From NCBI GenBank assembly GCA_964058805.1, contig CAXKVV010002144.1:1116001-1180000 (forward strand): DNA of 64,000 nucleotides, given 5' to 3'. Positions 21,075-35,753 of the stretch are shown piece after piece. A program made the position numbers and the translations under genes. The notes under the pieces were generated by a model that was given only the letters and a program-made list of their open reading frames with translations, did not search any database and was not told where the DNA came from. Numbering within the stretch: position 1 is the stretch's first letter; each line of letters opens with the position of its first letter. Source of the DNA: Schoenoplectus triqueter (lineage: Eukaryota > Streptophyta > Magnoliopsida > Poales > Cyperaceae).

Positions 21075-22908
21075 GCATTACAAACTACTGTTTCAACATG
21101 TCGTTCTGAGACATTCATCATTTCTGACCTCATAAGTACACATAAATTCACGAAAATCTATATAAGAACTCATAATTATCTCTATTATAAGATTTTCCAG
21201 CTAATATATCGGTATGAACGTTCTACGACACTAATTTTGCACAAATTAATTAGAATGCATTAAAATCTGCTGTTTAAACGAGTCGTTTGAGTTTTTCATC
21301 ATGTTTTGCCACATAACTATGCATAAATTCATGGAAAATTAATATAAATAACCCTAATGATGTCTATTAGAAGATTTTTCAATTAACATTTTGATATGAA
21401 TATTCTACGACACTAATTTTTCATCAAACTTAATTTTGATGCATTACAAGCTGCTGTTTAAACAAGTTGTTTGAGTTTTTTCATCATTTTTGGCCTCATA
21501 ACTACTTATAAATTCTTGACAATTGATATAAATACTCAAAATTATGTCTGTTAGAAAATTTTCCAACTGATAAATCAATATGAACATTTTACTATACTAA
21601 TTTTGCGCAAAACTTAATTAAAATGTCCTAAAAACTGCTGTTTAAACAGGTTGTTTGTGCTTTCAACATTTTTTTCCACACAACTACGCTTAAATTCGTC
21701 CAAATTAATATAAACACTCTAAATTATGTCTATTTTAAGATTTCCAATTATTATTTCGATATGAACATTCTACGAGACTATTTTTGTACAAAACATAATT
21801 CGGGTGCATTACAAACTACGGTTTAAATAAGCCTTTTTGACATTTCCATCTGTTCGGAACTCATAACCATGCATAAATTCGTGAAAATTAATGCAATAAC
21901 TCCAAATTATGTGTACAATAATATTCTCCGATTGATACACCAATATAAATATCCTACGACACTAAATTTGCACGAAACATAATTAGAATGCATTGAGAAC
22001 AGCATTTTAGACAAGTTATTTGAGTTTCTCATAATTTTCGGCCACATAGCTACGCATTAATTCATAAAAATTCATATATAAATACTCATAATTACGTCCA
22101 TAATGTGATTTTCTAATTAATACATCAGTATATATATTTTACGACACTAATTTTTCGCAAAACATAATTTTGATGCATTACAAGCTGCTGTTTAAACAAG
22201 TTGTTTGAGTTTTTCATCGCCTTTTGCCTCATAGCGATGCATAAATGCGTTCATATTAATATAGATACTCACTCCAAATTATGTCTACTATAATATTTTC
22301 TCAATTAACGCGTATTCTGCGACACTAATTTTTCATCAAACATAATTTTAATGCATTACAAGCTGGTGTTTAAACAAGTTGTTTGAGTTTTTCATCACTT
22401 TTGGCCTCATAACCACGCATAAATTCACGCAAATAGATATAGATATTCTTAATTATGTCTAATATAAGATTTTCCAATTAATACATCAATATGAATATTC
22501 TACCACACTGATATTTCACAAAACTTAATTTTCATGCAATACAAACTGTTGTTTAAACAAATTGTTTGAGTTTATCATCATTCCTGGCCTCATAACCGGA
22601 CATAAATTCATGAAAACTAAAATTAATACTCATAATGATGTCTATTGTATGATTTTGAAATTAACATTTCGATATGAACAGTTTACGACACTAATTTTGC
22701 ACAAAACATAATTACAATTCATCAAAAGAACCGCTGTTTAAGCAAGTTGTTCGTGTTTATCATAATTTTTGGCCACGTAACTATGCATAAATTGATGAAA
22801 ATTAATAGAAATACTCCACATTATATGTTTATTATATTATTTTTCAATTAGCATTTCGATATATAAACATTCTTAGTGGCTATTTTTGCATGAAACTTTT
22901 ATTCAGAT
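21075..22908. repeat. HOR copy 1
   Basis: At 1,834 bp this is the most divergent complete copy. Private states include AAAATCTGC (monomer 2), CTACTTATAAATTC (monomer 3), GTCCTAAAAAC and TTTTTTTCCACAC (monomer 4), CATCTGTTCGG (5), ATTCATAAAAATTC (6), ATTCTGCGAC (7) and TTCACGCAAAT (8). It carries CTGAGACATTC in monomer 1. Confidence 0.9.
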
Positions 22909-24743
22909 GCATTACAAACTACTGTTTCAACATGTCGTTCTGAGACATTCATCATTTCTGACCTCATAAGTACACATAAATTCACGAAAATCTATATAAG
23001 AACTCATAATTATCTCTATTATAAGATTTTCTAGCTAATATATCGGTATGAACGCTCTACGACACTAATTTTGCACAAATTAATTAGAATGCATTAAAAA
23101 CTGCTGTTTAAACGAGTCGTTTGAGTTTTTCATCATGTTTTGCCACATAACTATGCATAAATTCATGGAAAATTAATATAAATAACCCTAATGATGTCTA
23201 TTAGAAGATTTTTCAATTAACATTTTGATATGAATATTCTACGACACTAATTTTTCATCAAACTTAATTCTGATGCATTGCAAGCTGCTGTTTAAACAAG
23301 TTGTTTGAGTTTTTCATCATTTTTGGCCTCATAACTACATATAAATTCTTGACAATTGATATAAATACTCAAAATTATGTCTGTTAGAAAATTTTCCAAC
23401 TGATAAATCAATATGAACATTCTACTATACTAATTTTGCGCAAAACTTAATTAAAATGTACTAAAAACTGCTGTTTGAACAGGTTGTTTGTGCTTTCAAC
23501 ATTTTTTTTGCCACACAACTACGCATAAATTCGTCCAAATTAATATAAACACTCTAAATTATGTCTATTTTAAGATTTCCAATTATTATTTCGATATGAA
23601 CATTCTACGAGACTATTTTTGTACAAAACATAATTCGGGTGCATTACAAACTACGGTTTAAATAAGCCTTTTTGACATTTCCATCAGTTCGGAACTCATA
23701 ACCATGCATAAATTCGTGAAAATTAATGCAATAACTCCAAATTATGTGTACAATAATATTCTCCGATTGATACACCAATATAAATATCCTACGACACTAA
23801 ATTTGCACGAAACATAATTCGAATGCATTGAGAACAGCATTTTAGACAAGTTATTTGAGTTTCTCATAATTTTCGGCCACATAGCTACGCATTAATTCGT
23901 AAAAATTCATATATAAATACTCATAATTACGTCCATAATGTGATTTTCTAATTAATACATCAGTATATATATTTTACGACACTAATTTTTCGCAAAACAT
24001 AATTTTGATGCATTACAAGCTGCTGTTTAAACAAGTTGTTTGAGTTTTTCATCGCCTTTTGCCTCATAGCGATGCATAAATGCGTTCATATTAATATAGA
24101 TACTCACTCCAAATTATGTCTACTATAATATTTTCTCAATTAACGCGTATTCTACGACACTAATTTTTCATCAAACATAATTTTAATGCATTAAAACCTG
24201 GTGTTTAAACAAGTTGTTTGAGTTTTTCATCACTTTTGGCCTCATAACCACGCATAAATTCGCGCAAATAGATATAGATATTCTTAATTATGTCTAATAT
24301 AAGATTTTCCAATTAATACATCAATATGAATATTCTACCACACTGATATTTCACAAAACTTAATTTTCATGCAATACAAACTGTTGTTTAAACAAATTGT
24401 TTGAGTTTATCATCATTCCTGGCCTCATAACCGGACATAAATTCATGAAAACTAAAATTAATACTCATAATGATGTCTATTGTATGATTTTGAAATTAAC
24501 ATTTCGATATGAACAGTTTACGACACTAATTTTGCACAAAACATAATTACAATTCATCAAAAGAACCGCTGTTTAAGCAAGTTGTTCGTGTTTATCATAA
24601 TTTTTGGCCACGTAACTATGCATAAATTGATGAAAATTAATAGAAATACTCCACATTATATGTTTATTATATTATTTTTCAATTAGCATTTCGATATATA
24701 AACATTCTTAGTGGCTATTTTTGCATGAAACTTTTATTCAGAT
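22909..24743. repeat. HOR copy 2
   Basis: 1,835 bp. It has CTGAGACATTC like copy 1, TTCTAGC and GAACGCTC in monomer 1, CATTGCAAG in monomer 3, TTTGAACAGG in monomer 4 and TTAAAACCTGG in monomer 8. Confidence 0.9.
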
Positions 24744-26578
24744 GCATTACAAACTACTGTTTCAACATGTCGTTCCGAGACTTTCATCATTTCTGACCTC
24801 ATAAGTACACATAAATTCACGAAAATCTATATAAGAACTCATAATTATCTCTATTATAAGATTTTCTAGCTAATATATCGGTATGAACGCTCTACGACAC
24901 TAATTTTGCACAAATTAATTAGAATGCATTAAAAACTGCTGTTTAAACGAGTCGTTTGAGTTTTTCATCATGTTTTGCCACATAACTATGCATAAATTCA
25001 TGGAAAATTAATATAAATAACCCTAATGATGTCTATTAGAAGATTTTTCAATTAACATTTTGATATGAATATTCTACGACACTAATTTTTCATCAAACTT
25101 AATTCTGATGCATTGCAAGCTGCTGTTTAAACAAGTTGTTTGAGTTTTTCATCATTTTTGGCCTCATAACTACATATAAATTCTTGACAATTGATATAAA
25201 TACTCAAAATTATGTCTGTTAGAAAATTTTCCAACTGATAAATCAATATGAACATTCTACTATACTAATTTTGCGCAAAACTTAATTAAAATGTACTAAA
25301 AACTGCTGTTTGAACAGGTTGTTTGTGCTTTCAACATTTTTTTTGCCACACAACTACGCATAAATTCGTCCAAATTAATATAAACACTCTAAATTATGTC
25401 TATTTTAAGATTTCCAATTATTATTTCGATATGAACATTCTACGAGACTATTTTTGTACAAAACATAATTCGGGTGCATTACAAACTACGGTTTAAATAA
25501 GCCTTTTTGACATTTCCATCAGTTCGGAACTCATAACCATGCATAAATTCGTGAAAATTAATGCAATAACTCCAAATTATGTGTACAATAATATTCTCCG
25601 ATTGATACACCAATATAAATATCCTACGACACTAAATTTGCACGAAACATAATTAGAATGCCTTGAGAACAGCATTTTAGACAAGTTATTTGAGTTTCTC
25701 ATAATTTTCGGCCACATAGCTACGCATTAATTCGTAAAAATTCATATATAAATACTCATAATTACGTCCATAATGTGAATTTCTAATTAATACATCAGTA
25801 TATATATTTTACGACACTAATTTTTCGCAAAACATAATTTTGATGCATTACAAGCTGCTGTTTAAACAAGTTGTTTGAGTTTTTCATCGCCTTTTGCCTC
25901 ATAGCGATGCATAAATGCGTTCATATTAATATAGATACTCACTCCAAATTATGTCTACTATAATATTTTCTCAATTAACGCGTATTCTACGACACTAATT
26001 TTTCATCAAACATAATTTTAATGCATTAAAACCTGGTGTTTAAACAAGTTGTTTGAGTTTTTCATCACTTTTGGCCTCATAACCACGCATAAATTCGCGC
26101 AAATAGATATAGATATTCTTAATTATGTCTAATATAAGATTTTCCAATTAATACATCAATATGAATATTCTACCACACTGATATTTCACAAAACTTAATT
26201 TTCATGCAATACAAACTGTTGTTTAAACAAATTGTTTGAGTTTATCATCATTCCTGGCCTCATAACCGGACATAAATTCATGAAAACTAAAATTAATACT
26301 CATAATGATGTCTATTGTATGTTTTTGAAATTAACATTTCGATATGAACAGTTTACGACACTAATTTTGCACAAAACATAATTACAATTCATCAAAAGAA
26401 CCGCTGTTTAAGCAAGTTGTTCGTGTTTATCATAATTTTTGGCCACGTAACTATGCATAAATTGATGAAAATTAATAGAAATACTCCACATTATATGTTT
26501 ATTATATTATTTTTCAATTAGCATTTCGATATATAAACATTCTTAGTGGCTATTTTTGCATGAAACTTTTATTCAGAT
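24744..26578. repeat. HOR copy 3
   Basis: First copy with CCGAGACTTTC. It has TTCTAGC and GAACGCTC, TTTGAACAGG, ATTAGAATGCCTTGAG at the monomer 5/6 boundary, GTGAATTTC (6), TTAAAACCTGG (8) and GTTTTTGAAATT (9). This combination recurs only in copy 7. Confidence 0.9.
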
Positions 26579-28413
26579 GCATTACAAACTACTGTTTCAA
26601 CATGTCGTTCCGAGACTTTCATCATTTCTGACCTCATAAGTACACATAAATTCACGAAAATCTATATAAGAACTCATAATTATCTCTATTATAAGATTTT
26701 CCAGCTAATATATCGGTATGAACGTTCTACGACACTAATTTTGCACAAATTAATTAGAATGCATTAAAAACTGCTGTTTAAACGAGTCGTTTGAGTTTTT
26801 CATCATGTTTTGCCACATAACTATGCATAAATTCATGGAAAATTAATATAAATAACCCTAATGATGTCTATTAGAAGATTTTCCAATTAACATTTTGATA
26901 TGAATATTCTACGACACTAATTTTTCATCAAACTTAATTCTGATGCATTGCAAGCTGCTGTTTAAACAAGTTGTTTGAGTTTTTCATCATTTTTGGCCTC
27001 ATAACTACATATAAATTCTTGACAATTGATATAAATACTCAAAATTATGTCTGTTAGAAAATTTTCCAACTGATAAATCAATATGAACATTCTACTATAC
27101 TAATTTTGCGCAAAACTTAATTAAAATGTACTAAAAACTGCTGTTTAAACAGGTTGTTTGTGCTTTCAACATTTTTTTTGCCACACAACTACGCATAAAT
27201 TCGTCCAAATTAATATAAACACTCTAAATTATGTCTATTTTAAGATTTCCAATTATTATTTCGATATGAACATTCTACGAGACTATTTTTGTACAAAACA
27301 TAATTCGGGTGCATTACAAACTACGGTTTAAATAAGCCTTTTTGACATTTCCATCAGTTCGGAACTCATAACCATGCATAAATTCGTGAAAATTAATGCA
27401 ATAACTCCAAATTATGTGTACAATAATATTCTCCGATTGATACACCAATATAAATATCCTACGACACTAAATTTGCACGAAACATAATTCGAATGCATTG
27501 AGAACAGCATTTTAGACAAGTTATTTGAGTTTCTCATAATTTTCGGCCACATAGCTACGCATTAATTCGTAAAAATTCATATATAAATACTCATAATTAC
27601 GTCCATAATGTGATTTTCTAATTAATACATCAGTATATATATTTTACGACACTAATTTTTCGCAAAACATAATTTTGATGCATTACAAGCTGCTGTTTAA
27701 ACAAGTTGTTTGAGTTTTTCATCGCCTTTTGCCTCATAGCGATGCATAAATGCGTTCATATTAATATAGATACTCACTCCAAATTATGTCTACTATAATA
27801 TTTTCTCAATTAACGCGTATTCTACGACACTAATTTTTCATCAAACATAATTTTAATGCATTACAAGCTGGTGTTTAAACAAGTTGTTTGAGTTTTTCAT
27901 CACTTTTGGCCTCATAACCACGCATAAATTCGCGCAAATAGATATAGATATTCTTAATTATGTCTAATATAAGATTTTCCAATTAATACATCAATATGAA
28001 TATTCTACCACACTGATATTTCACAAAACTTAATTTTCATGCAATACAAACTGTTGTTTAAACAAATTGTTTGAGTTTATCATCATTCCTGGCCTCATAA
28101 CCGGACATAAATTCATGAAAACTAAAATTAATACTCATAATGATGTCTATTGTATGATTTTGAAATTAACATTTCGATATGAACAGTTTACGACACTAAT
28201 TTTGCACAAAACATAATTACAATTCATCAAAAGAACCGCTGTTTAAGCAAGTTGTTCGTGTTTATCATAATTTTTGGCCACGTAACTATGCATAAATTGA
28301 TGAAAATTAATAGAAATACTCCACATTATATGTTTATTATATTATTTTTCAATTAGCATTTCGATATATAAACATTCTTAGTGGCTATTTTTGCATGAAA
28401 CTTTTATTCAGAT
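26579..28413. repeat. HOR copy 4
   Basis: It has TTCCAGC and GAACGTTC in monomer 1, AGATTTTCCAATT in monomer 2, CATTGCAAG in monomer 3, TTTAAACAGG in monomer 4 and TTACAAGCTGG in monomer 8. Confidence 0.9.
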
Positions 28414-30248
28414 GCATTACAAACTACTGTTTCAACATGTCGTTCCGAGACTTTCATCATTTCTGACCTCATAAGTACACATAAATTCACGAAAATCTAT
28501 ATAAGAACTCATAATTATCTCTATTATAAGATTTTCCAGCTAATATATCGGTATGAACGTTCTACGACACTAATTTTGCACAAATTAATTAGAATGCATT
28601 AAAAACTGCTGTTTAAACGAGTCGTTTGAGTTTTTCATCATGTTTTGCCACATAACTATGCATAAATTCATGGAAAATTAATATAAATAACCCTAATGAT
28701 GTCTATTAGAAGATTTTCCAATTAACATTTTGATATGAATATTCTACGACACTAATTTTTCATCAAACTTAATTCTGATGCATTGCAAGCTGCTGTTTAA
28801 ACAAGTTGTTTGAGTTTTTCATCATTTTTGGCCTCATAACTACATATAAATTCTTGACAATTGATATAAATACTCAAAATTATGTCTGTTAGAAAATTTT
28901 CCAACTGATAAATCAATATGAACATTCTACTATACTAATTTTGCGCAAAACTTAATTAAAATGTACTAAAAACTGCTGTTTAAACAGGTTGTTTGTGCTT
29001 TCAACATTTTTTTTGCCACACAACTACGCATAAATTCGTCCAAATTAATATAAACACTCTAAATTATGTCTATTTTAAGATTTCCAATTATTATTTCGAT
29101 ATGAACATTCTACGAGACTATTTTTGTACAAAACATAATTCGGGTGCATTACAAACTACGGTTTAAATAAGCCTTTTTGACATTTCCATCAGTTCGGAAC
29201 TCATAACCATGCATAAATTCGTGAAAATTAATGCAATAACTCCAAATTATGTGTACAATAATATTCTCCGATTGATACACCAATATAAATATCCTACGAC
29301 ACTAAATTTGCACGAAACATAATTCGAATGCATTGAGAACAGCATTTTAGACAAGTTATTTGAGTTTCTCATAATTTTCGGCCACATAGCTACGCATTAA
29401 TTCGTAAAAATTCATATATAAATACTCATAATTACGTCCATAATGTGATTTTCTAATTAATACATCAGTATATATATTTTACGACACTAATTTTTCGCAA
29501 AACATAATTTTGATGCATTACAAGCTGCTGTTTAAACAAGTTGTTTGAGTTTTTCATCGCCTTTTGCCTCATAGCGATGCATAAATGCGTTCATATTAAT
29601 ATAGATACTCACTCCAAATTATGTCTACTATAATATTTTCTCAATTAACGCGTATTCTACGACACTAATTTTTCATCAAACATAATTTTAATGCATTACA
29701 AGCTGGTGTTTAAACAAGTTGTTTGAGTTTTTCATCACTTTTGGCCTCATAACCACGCATAAATTCGCGCAAATAGATATAGATATTCTTAATTATGTCT
29801 AATATAAGATTTTCCAATTAATACATCAATATGAATATTCTACCACACTGATATTTCACAAAATTTAATTTTCATGCAATACAAACTGTTGTTTAAACAA
29901 ATTGTTTGAGTTTATCATCATTCCTGGCCTCATAACCGGACAGAAATTCATGAAAACTAAAATTAATACTCATAATGATGTCTATTGTATGATTTTGAAA
30001 TTAACATTTCGATATGAACAGTTTACGACACTAATTTTGCACAAAACATAATTACAATTCATCAAAAGAACCGCTGTTTAAGCAAGTTGTTCGTGTTTAT
30101 CATAATTTTTGGCCACGTAACTATGCATAAATTGATGAAAATTAATAGAAATACTCCACATTATATGTTTATTATATTATTTTTCAATTAGCATTTCGAT
30201 ATATAAACATTCTTAGTGGCTATTTTTGCATGAAACTTTTATTCAGAT
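28414..30248. repeat. HOR copy 5
   Basis: It matches copy 4 at the diagnostic sites. Two private changes are visible: CAAAATTTAATTTT near 29860 (others CAAAACTTAA) and GGACAGAAATTC near 29940 (others GGACATAAATTC). These could tag this copy in long reads. Confidence 0.9.
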
Positions 30249-32083
30249 GCATTACAAACTACTGTTTCAACATGTCGTTCCGAGACTTTCATCATTTCTG
30301 ACCTCATAAGTACACATAAATTCACGAAAATCTATATAAGAACTCATAATTATCTCTATTATAAGATTTTCCAGCTAATATATCGGTATGAACGTTCTAC
30401 GACACTAATTTTGCACAAATTAATTAGAATGCATTAAAAACTGCTGTTTAAACGAGTCGTTTGAGTTTTTCATCATGTTTTGCCACATAACTATGCATAA
30501 ATTCATGGAAAATTAATATAAATAACCCTAATGATGTCTATTAGAAGATTTTCCAATTAACATTTTGATATGAATATTCTACGACACTAATTTTTCATCA
30601 AACTTAATTCTGATGCATTGCAAGCTGCTGTTTAAACAAGTTGTTTGAGTTTTTCATCATTTTTGGCCTCATAACTACATATAAATTCTTGACAATTGAT
30701 ATAAATACTCAAAATTATGTCTGTTAGAAAATTTTCCAACTGATAAATCAATATGAACATTCTACTATACTAATTTTGCGCAAAACTTAATTAAAATGTA
30801 CTAAAAACTGCTGTTTGAACAGGTTGTTTGTGCTTTCAACATTTTTTTTGCCACACAACTACGCATAAATTCGTCCAAATTAATATAAACACTCTAAATT
30901 ATGTCTATTTTAAGATTTCCAATTATTATTTCGATATGAACATTCTACGAGACTATTTTTGTACAAAACATAATTCGGGTGCATTACAAACTACGGTTTA
31001 AATAAGCCTTTTTGACATTTCCATCAGTTCGGAACTCATAACCATGCATAAATTCGTGAAAATTAATGCAATAACTCCAAATTATGTGTACAATAATATT
31101 CTCCGATTGATACACCAATATAAATATCCTACGACACTAAATTTGCACGAAACATAATTCGAATGCATTGAGAACAGCATTTTAGACAAGTTATTTGAGT
31201 TTCTCATAATTTTCGGCCACATAGCTACGCATTAATTCGTAAAAATTCATATATAAATACTCATAATTACGTCCATAATGTGATTTTCTAATTAATACAT
31301 CAGTATATATATTTTACGACACTAATTTTTCGCAAAACATAATTTTGATGCATTACAAGCTGCTGTTTAAACAAGTTGTTTGAGTTTTTCATCGCCTTTT
31401 GCCTCATAGCGATGCATAAATGCGTTCATATTAATATAGATACTCACTCCAAATTATGTCTACTATAATATTTTCTCAATTAACGCGTATTCTACGACAC
31501 TAATTTTTCATCAAACATAATTTTAATGCATTAAAACCTGGTGTTTAAACAAGTTGTTTGAGTTTTTCATCACTTTTGGCCTCATAACCACGCATAAATT
31601 CGCGCAAATAGATATAGATATTCTTAATTATGTCTAATATAAGATTTTCCAATTAATACATCAATATGAATATTCTACCACACTGATATTTCACAAAACT
31701 TAATTTTCATGCAATACAAACTGTTGTTTAAACAAATTGTTTGAGTTTATCATCATTCCTGGCCTCATAACCGGACATAAATTCATGAAAACTAAAATTA
31801 ATACTCATAATGATGTCTATTGTATGATTTTGAAATTAACATTTCGATATGAACAGTTTACGACACTAATTTTGCACAAAACATAATTACAATTCATCAA
31901 AAGAACCGCTGTTTAAGCAAGTTGTTCGTGTTTATCATAATTTTTGGCCACGTAACTATGCATAAATTGATGAAAATTAATAGAAATACTCCACATTATA
32001 TGTTTATTATATTATTTTTCAATTAGCATTTCGATATATAAACATTCTTAGTGGCTATTTTTGCATGAAACTTTTATTCAGAT
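30249..32083. repeat. HOR copy 6
   Basis: It has AGATTTTCCAATT in monomer 2 as in copies 4 and 5, but TTTGAACAGG (monomer 4) and TTAAAACCTGG (monomer 8) as in copies 2 and 3. It looks like a mosaic. Confidence 0.9.
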
Positions 32084-33918
32084 GCATTACAAACTACTGT
32101 TTCAACATGTCGTTCCGAGACTTTCATCATTTCTGACCTCATAAGTACACATAAATTCACGAAAATCTATATAAGAACTCATAATTATCTCTATTATAAG
32201 ATTTTCGAGCTAATATATCGGTATGAACGCTCTACGACACTAATTTTGCACAAATTAATTAGAATGCATTAAAAACTGCTGTTTAAACGAGTCGTTTGAG
32301 TTTTTCATCATGTTTTGCCACATAACTATGCATAAATTCATGGAAAATTAATATAAATAACCCTAATGATGTCTATTAGAAGATTTTTCAATTAACATTT
32401 TGATATGAATATTCTACGACACTAATTTTTCATCAAACTTAATTCTGATGCATTGCAAGCTGCTGTTTAAACAAGTTGTTTGAGTTTTTCATCATTTTTG
32501 GCCTCATAACTACATATAAATTCTTGACAATTGATATAAATACTCAAAATTATGTCTGTTAGAAAATTTTCCAACTGATAAATCAATATGAACATTCTAC
32601 TATACTAATTTTGCGCAAAACTTAATTAAAATGTACTAAAAACTGCTGTTTGAACAGGTTGTTTGTGCTTTCAACATTTTTTTTGCCACACAACTACGCA
32701 TAAATTCGTCCAAATTAATATAAACACTCTAAATTATGTCTATTTTAAGATTTCCAATTATTATTTCGATATGAACATTCTACGAGACTATTTTTGTACA
32801 AAACATAATTCGGGTGCATTACAAACTACGGTTTAAATAAGCCTTTTTGACATTTCCATCAGTTCGGAACTCATAACCATGCATAAATTCGTGAAAATTA
32901 ATGCAATAACTCCAAATTATGTGTACAATAATATTCTCCGATTGATACACCAATATAAATATCCTACGACACTAAATTTGCACGAAACATAATTAGAATG
33001 CCTTGAGAACAGCATTTTAGACAAGTTATTTGAGTTTCTCATAATTTTCGGCCACATAGCTACGCATTAATTCGTAAAAATTCATATATAAATACTCATA
33101 ATTACGTCCATAATGTGAATTTCTAATTAATACATCAGTATATATATTTTACGACACTAATTTTTCGCAAAACATAATTTTGATGCATTACAAGCTGCTG
33201 TTTAAACAAGTTGTTTGAGTTTTTCATCGCCTTTTGCCTCATAGCGATGCATAAATGCGTTCATATTAATATAGATACTCACTCCAAATTATGTCTACTA
33301 TAATATTTTCTCAATTAACGCGTATTCTACGACACTAATTTTTCATCAAACATAATTTTAATGCATTAAAACCTGGTGTTTAAACAAGTTGTTTGAGTTT
33401 TTCATCACTTTTGGCCTCATAACCACGCATAAATTCGCGCAAATAGATATAGATATTCTTAATTATGTCTAATATAAGATTTTCCAATTAATACATCAAT
33501 ATGAATATTCTACCACACTGATATTTCACAAAACTTAATTTTCATGCAATACAAACTGTTGTTTAAACAAATTGTTTGAGTTTATCATCATTCCTGGCCT
33601 CATAACCGGACATAAATTCATGAAAACTAAAATTAATACTCATAATGATGTCTATTGTATGTTTTTGAAATTAACATTTCGATATGAACTGTTTACGACA
33701 CTAATTTTGCACAAAACATAATTACAATTCATCAAAAGAACCGCTGTTTAAGCAAGTTGTTCGTGTTTATCATAATTTTTGGCCACGTAACTATGCATAA
33801 ATTGATGAAAATTAATAGAAATACTCCACATTATATGTTTATTATATTATTTTTCAATTAGCATTTCGATATATAAACATTCTTAGTGGCTATTTTTGCA
33901 TGAAACTTTTATTCAGAT
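32084..33918. repeat. HOR copy 7
   Basis: It shares the rare states of copy 3 (GAACGCTC, TTTGAACAGG, ATTAGAATGCC, GTGAATTTC, TTAAAACCTGG, GTTTTTGAAATT). Private changes are TTCGAGC near 32206 and GAACTGTTTAC near 33688. Confidence 0.9.
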
Positions 33919-35753
33919 GCATTACAAACTACTGTTTCAACATGTCGTTCCGAGACTTTCATCATTTCTGACCTCATAAGTACACATAAATTCACGAAAA
34001 TCTATATAAGAACTCATAATTATCTCTATTATAAGATTTTCCAGCTAATATATCGGTATGAACGTTCTACGACACTAATTTTGCACAAATTAATTAGAAT
34101 GCATTAAAAACTGCTGTTTAAACGAGTCGTTTGAGTTTTTCATCATGTTTTGCCACATAACTATGCATAAATTCATGGAAAATTAATATAAATAACCCTA
34201 ATGATGTCTATTAGAAGATTTTCCAATTAACATTTTGATATGAATATTCTACGACACTAATTTTTCATCAAACTTAATTCTGATGCATTGCAAGCTGCTG
34301 TTTAAACAAGTTGTTTGAGTTTTTCATCATTTTTGGCCTCATAACTACATATAAATTCTTGACAATTGATATAAATACTCAAAATTATGTCTGTTAGAAA
34401 ATTTTCCAACTGATAAATCAATATGAACATTCTACTATACTAATTTTGCGCAAAACTTAATTAAAATGTACTAAAAACTGCTGTTTAAACAGGTTGTTTG
34501 TGCTTTCAACATTTTTTTTGCCACACAACTACGCATAAATTCGTCCAAATTAATATAAACACTCTAAATTATGTCTATTTTAAGATTTCCAATTATTATT
34601 TCGATATGAACATTCTACGAGACTATTTTTGTACAAAACATAATTCGGGTGCATTACAAACTACGGTTTAAATAAGCCTTTTTGACATTTCCATCAGTTC
34701 GGAACTCATAACCATGCATAAATTCGTGAAAATTAATGCAATAACTCCAAATTATGTGTACAATAATATTCTCCGATTGATACACCAATATAAATATCCT
34801 ACGACACTAAATTTGCACGAAACATAATTCGAATGCATTGAGAACAGCATTTTAGACAAGTTATTTGAGTTTCTCATAATTTTCGGCCACATAGCTACGC
34901 ATTAATTCGTAAAAATTCATATATAAATACTCATAATTACGTCCATAATGTGATTTTCTAATTAATACATCAGTATATATATTTTACGACACTAATTTTT
35001 CGCAAAACATAATTTTGATGCATTACAAGCTGCTGTTTAAACAAGTTGTTTGAGTTTTTCATCGCCTTTTGCCTCATAGCGATGCATAAATGCGTTCATA
35101 TTAATATAGATACTCACTCCAAATTATGTCTACTATAATATTTTCTCAATTAACGCGTATTCTACGACACTAATTTTTCATCAAACATAATTTTAATGCA
35201 TTAAAACCTGGTGTTTAAACAAGTTGTTTGAGTTTTTCATCACTTTTGGCCTCATAACCACGCATAAATTCGCGCAAATAGATATAGATATTCTTAATTA
35301 TGTCTAATATAAGATTTTCCAATTAATACATCAATATGAATATTCTACCACACTGATATTTCACAAAACTTAATTTTCATGCAATACAAACTGTTGTTTA
35401 AACAAATTGTTTGAGTTTATCATCATTCCTGGCCTCATAACCGGACATAAATTCATGAAAACTAAAATTAATACTCATAATGATGTCTATTGTATGATTT
35501 TGAAATTAACATTTCGATATGAACAGTTTACGACACTAATTTTGCACAAAACATAATTACAATTCATCAAAAGAACCGCTGTTTAAGCAAGTTGTTCGTG
35601 TTTATCATAATTTTTGGCCACGTAACTATGCATAAATTGATGAAAATTAATAGAAATACTCCACATTATATGTTTATTATATTATTTTTCAATTAGCATT
35701 TCGATATATAAACATTCTTAGTGGCTATTTTTGCATGAAACTTTTATTCAGAT
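33919..35753. repeat. HOR copy 8
   Basis: Like copy 4 in monomers 1-7 (TTCCAGC, AGATTTTCCAATT, CATTGCAAG, TTTAAACAGG), but with TTAAAACCTGG in monomer 8. This is the last copy with that monomer 8 state. Confidence 0.9.
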
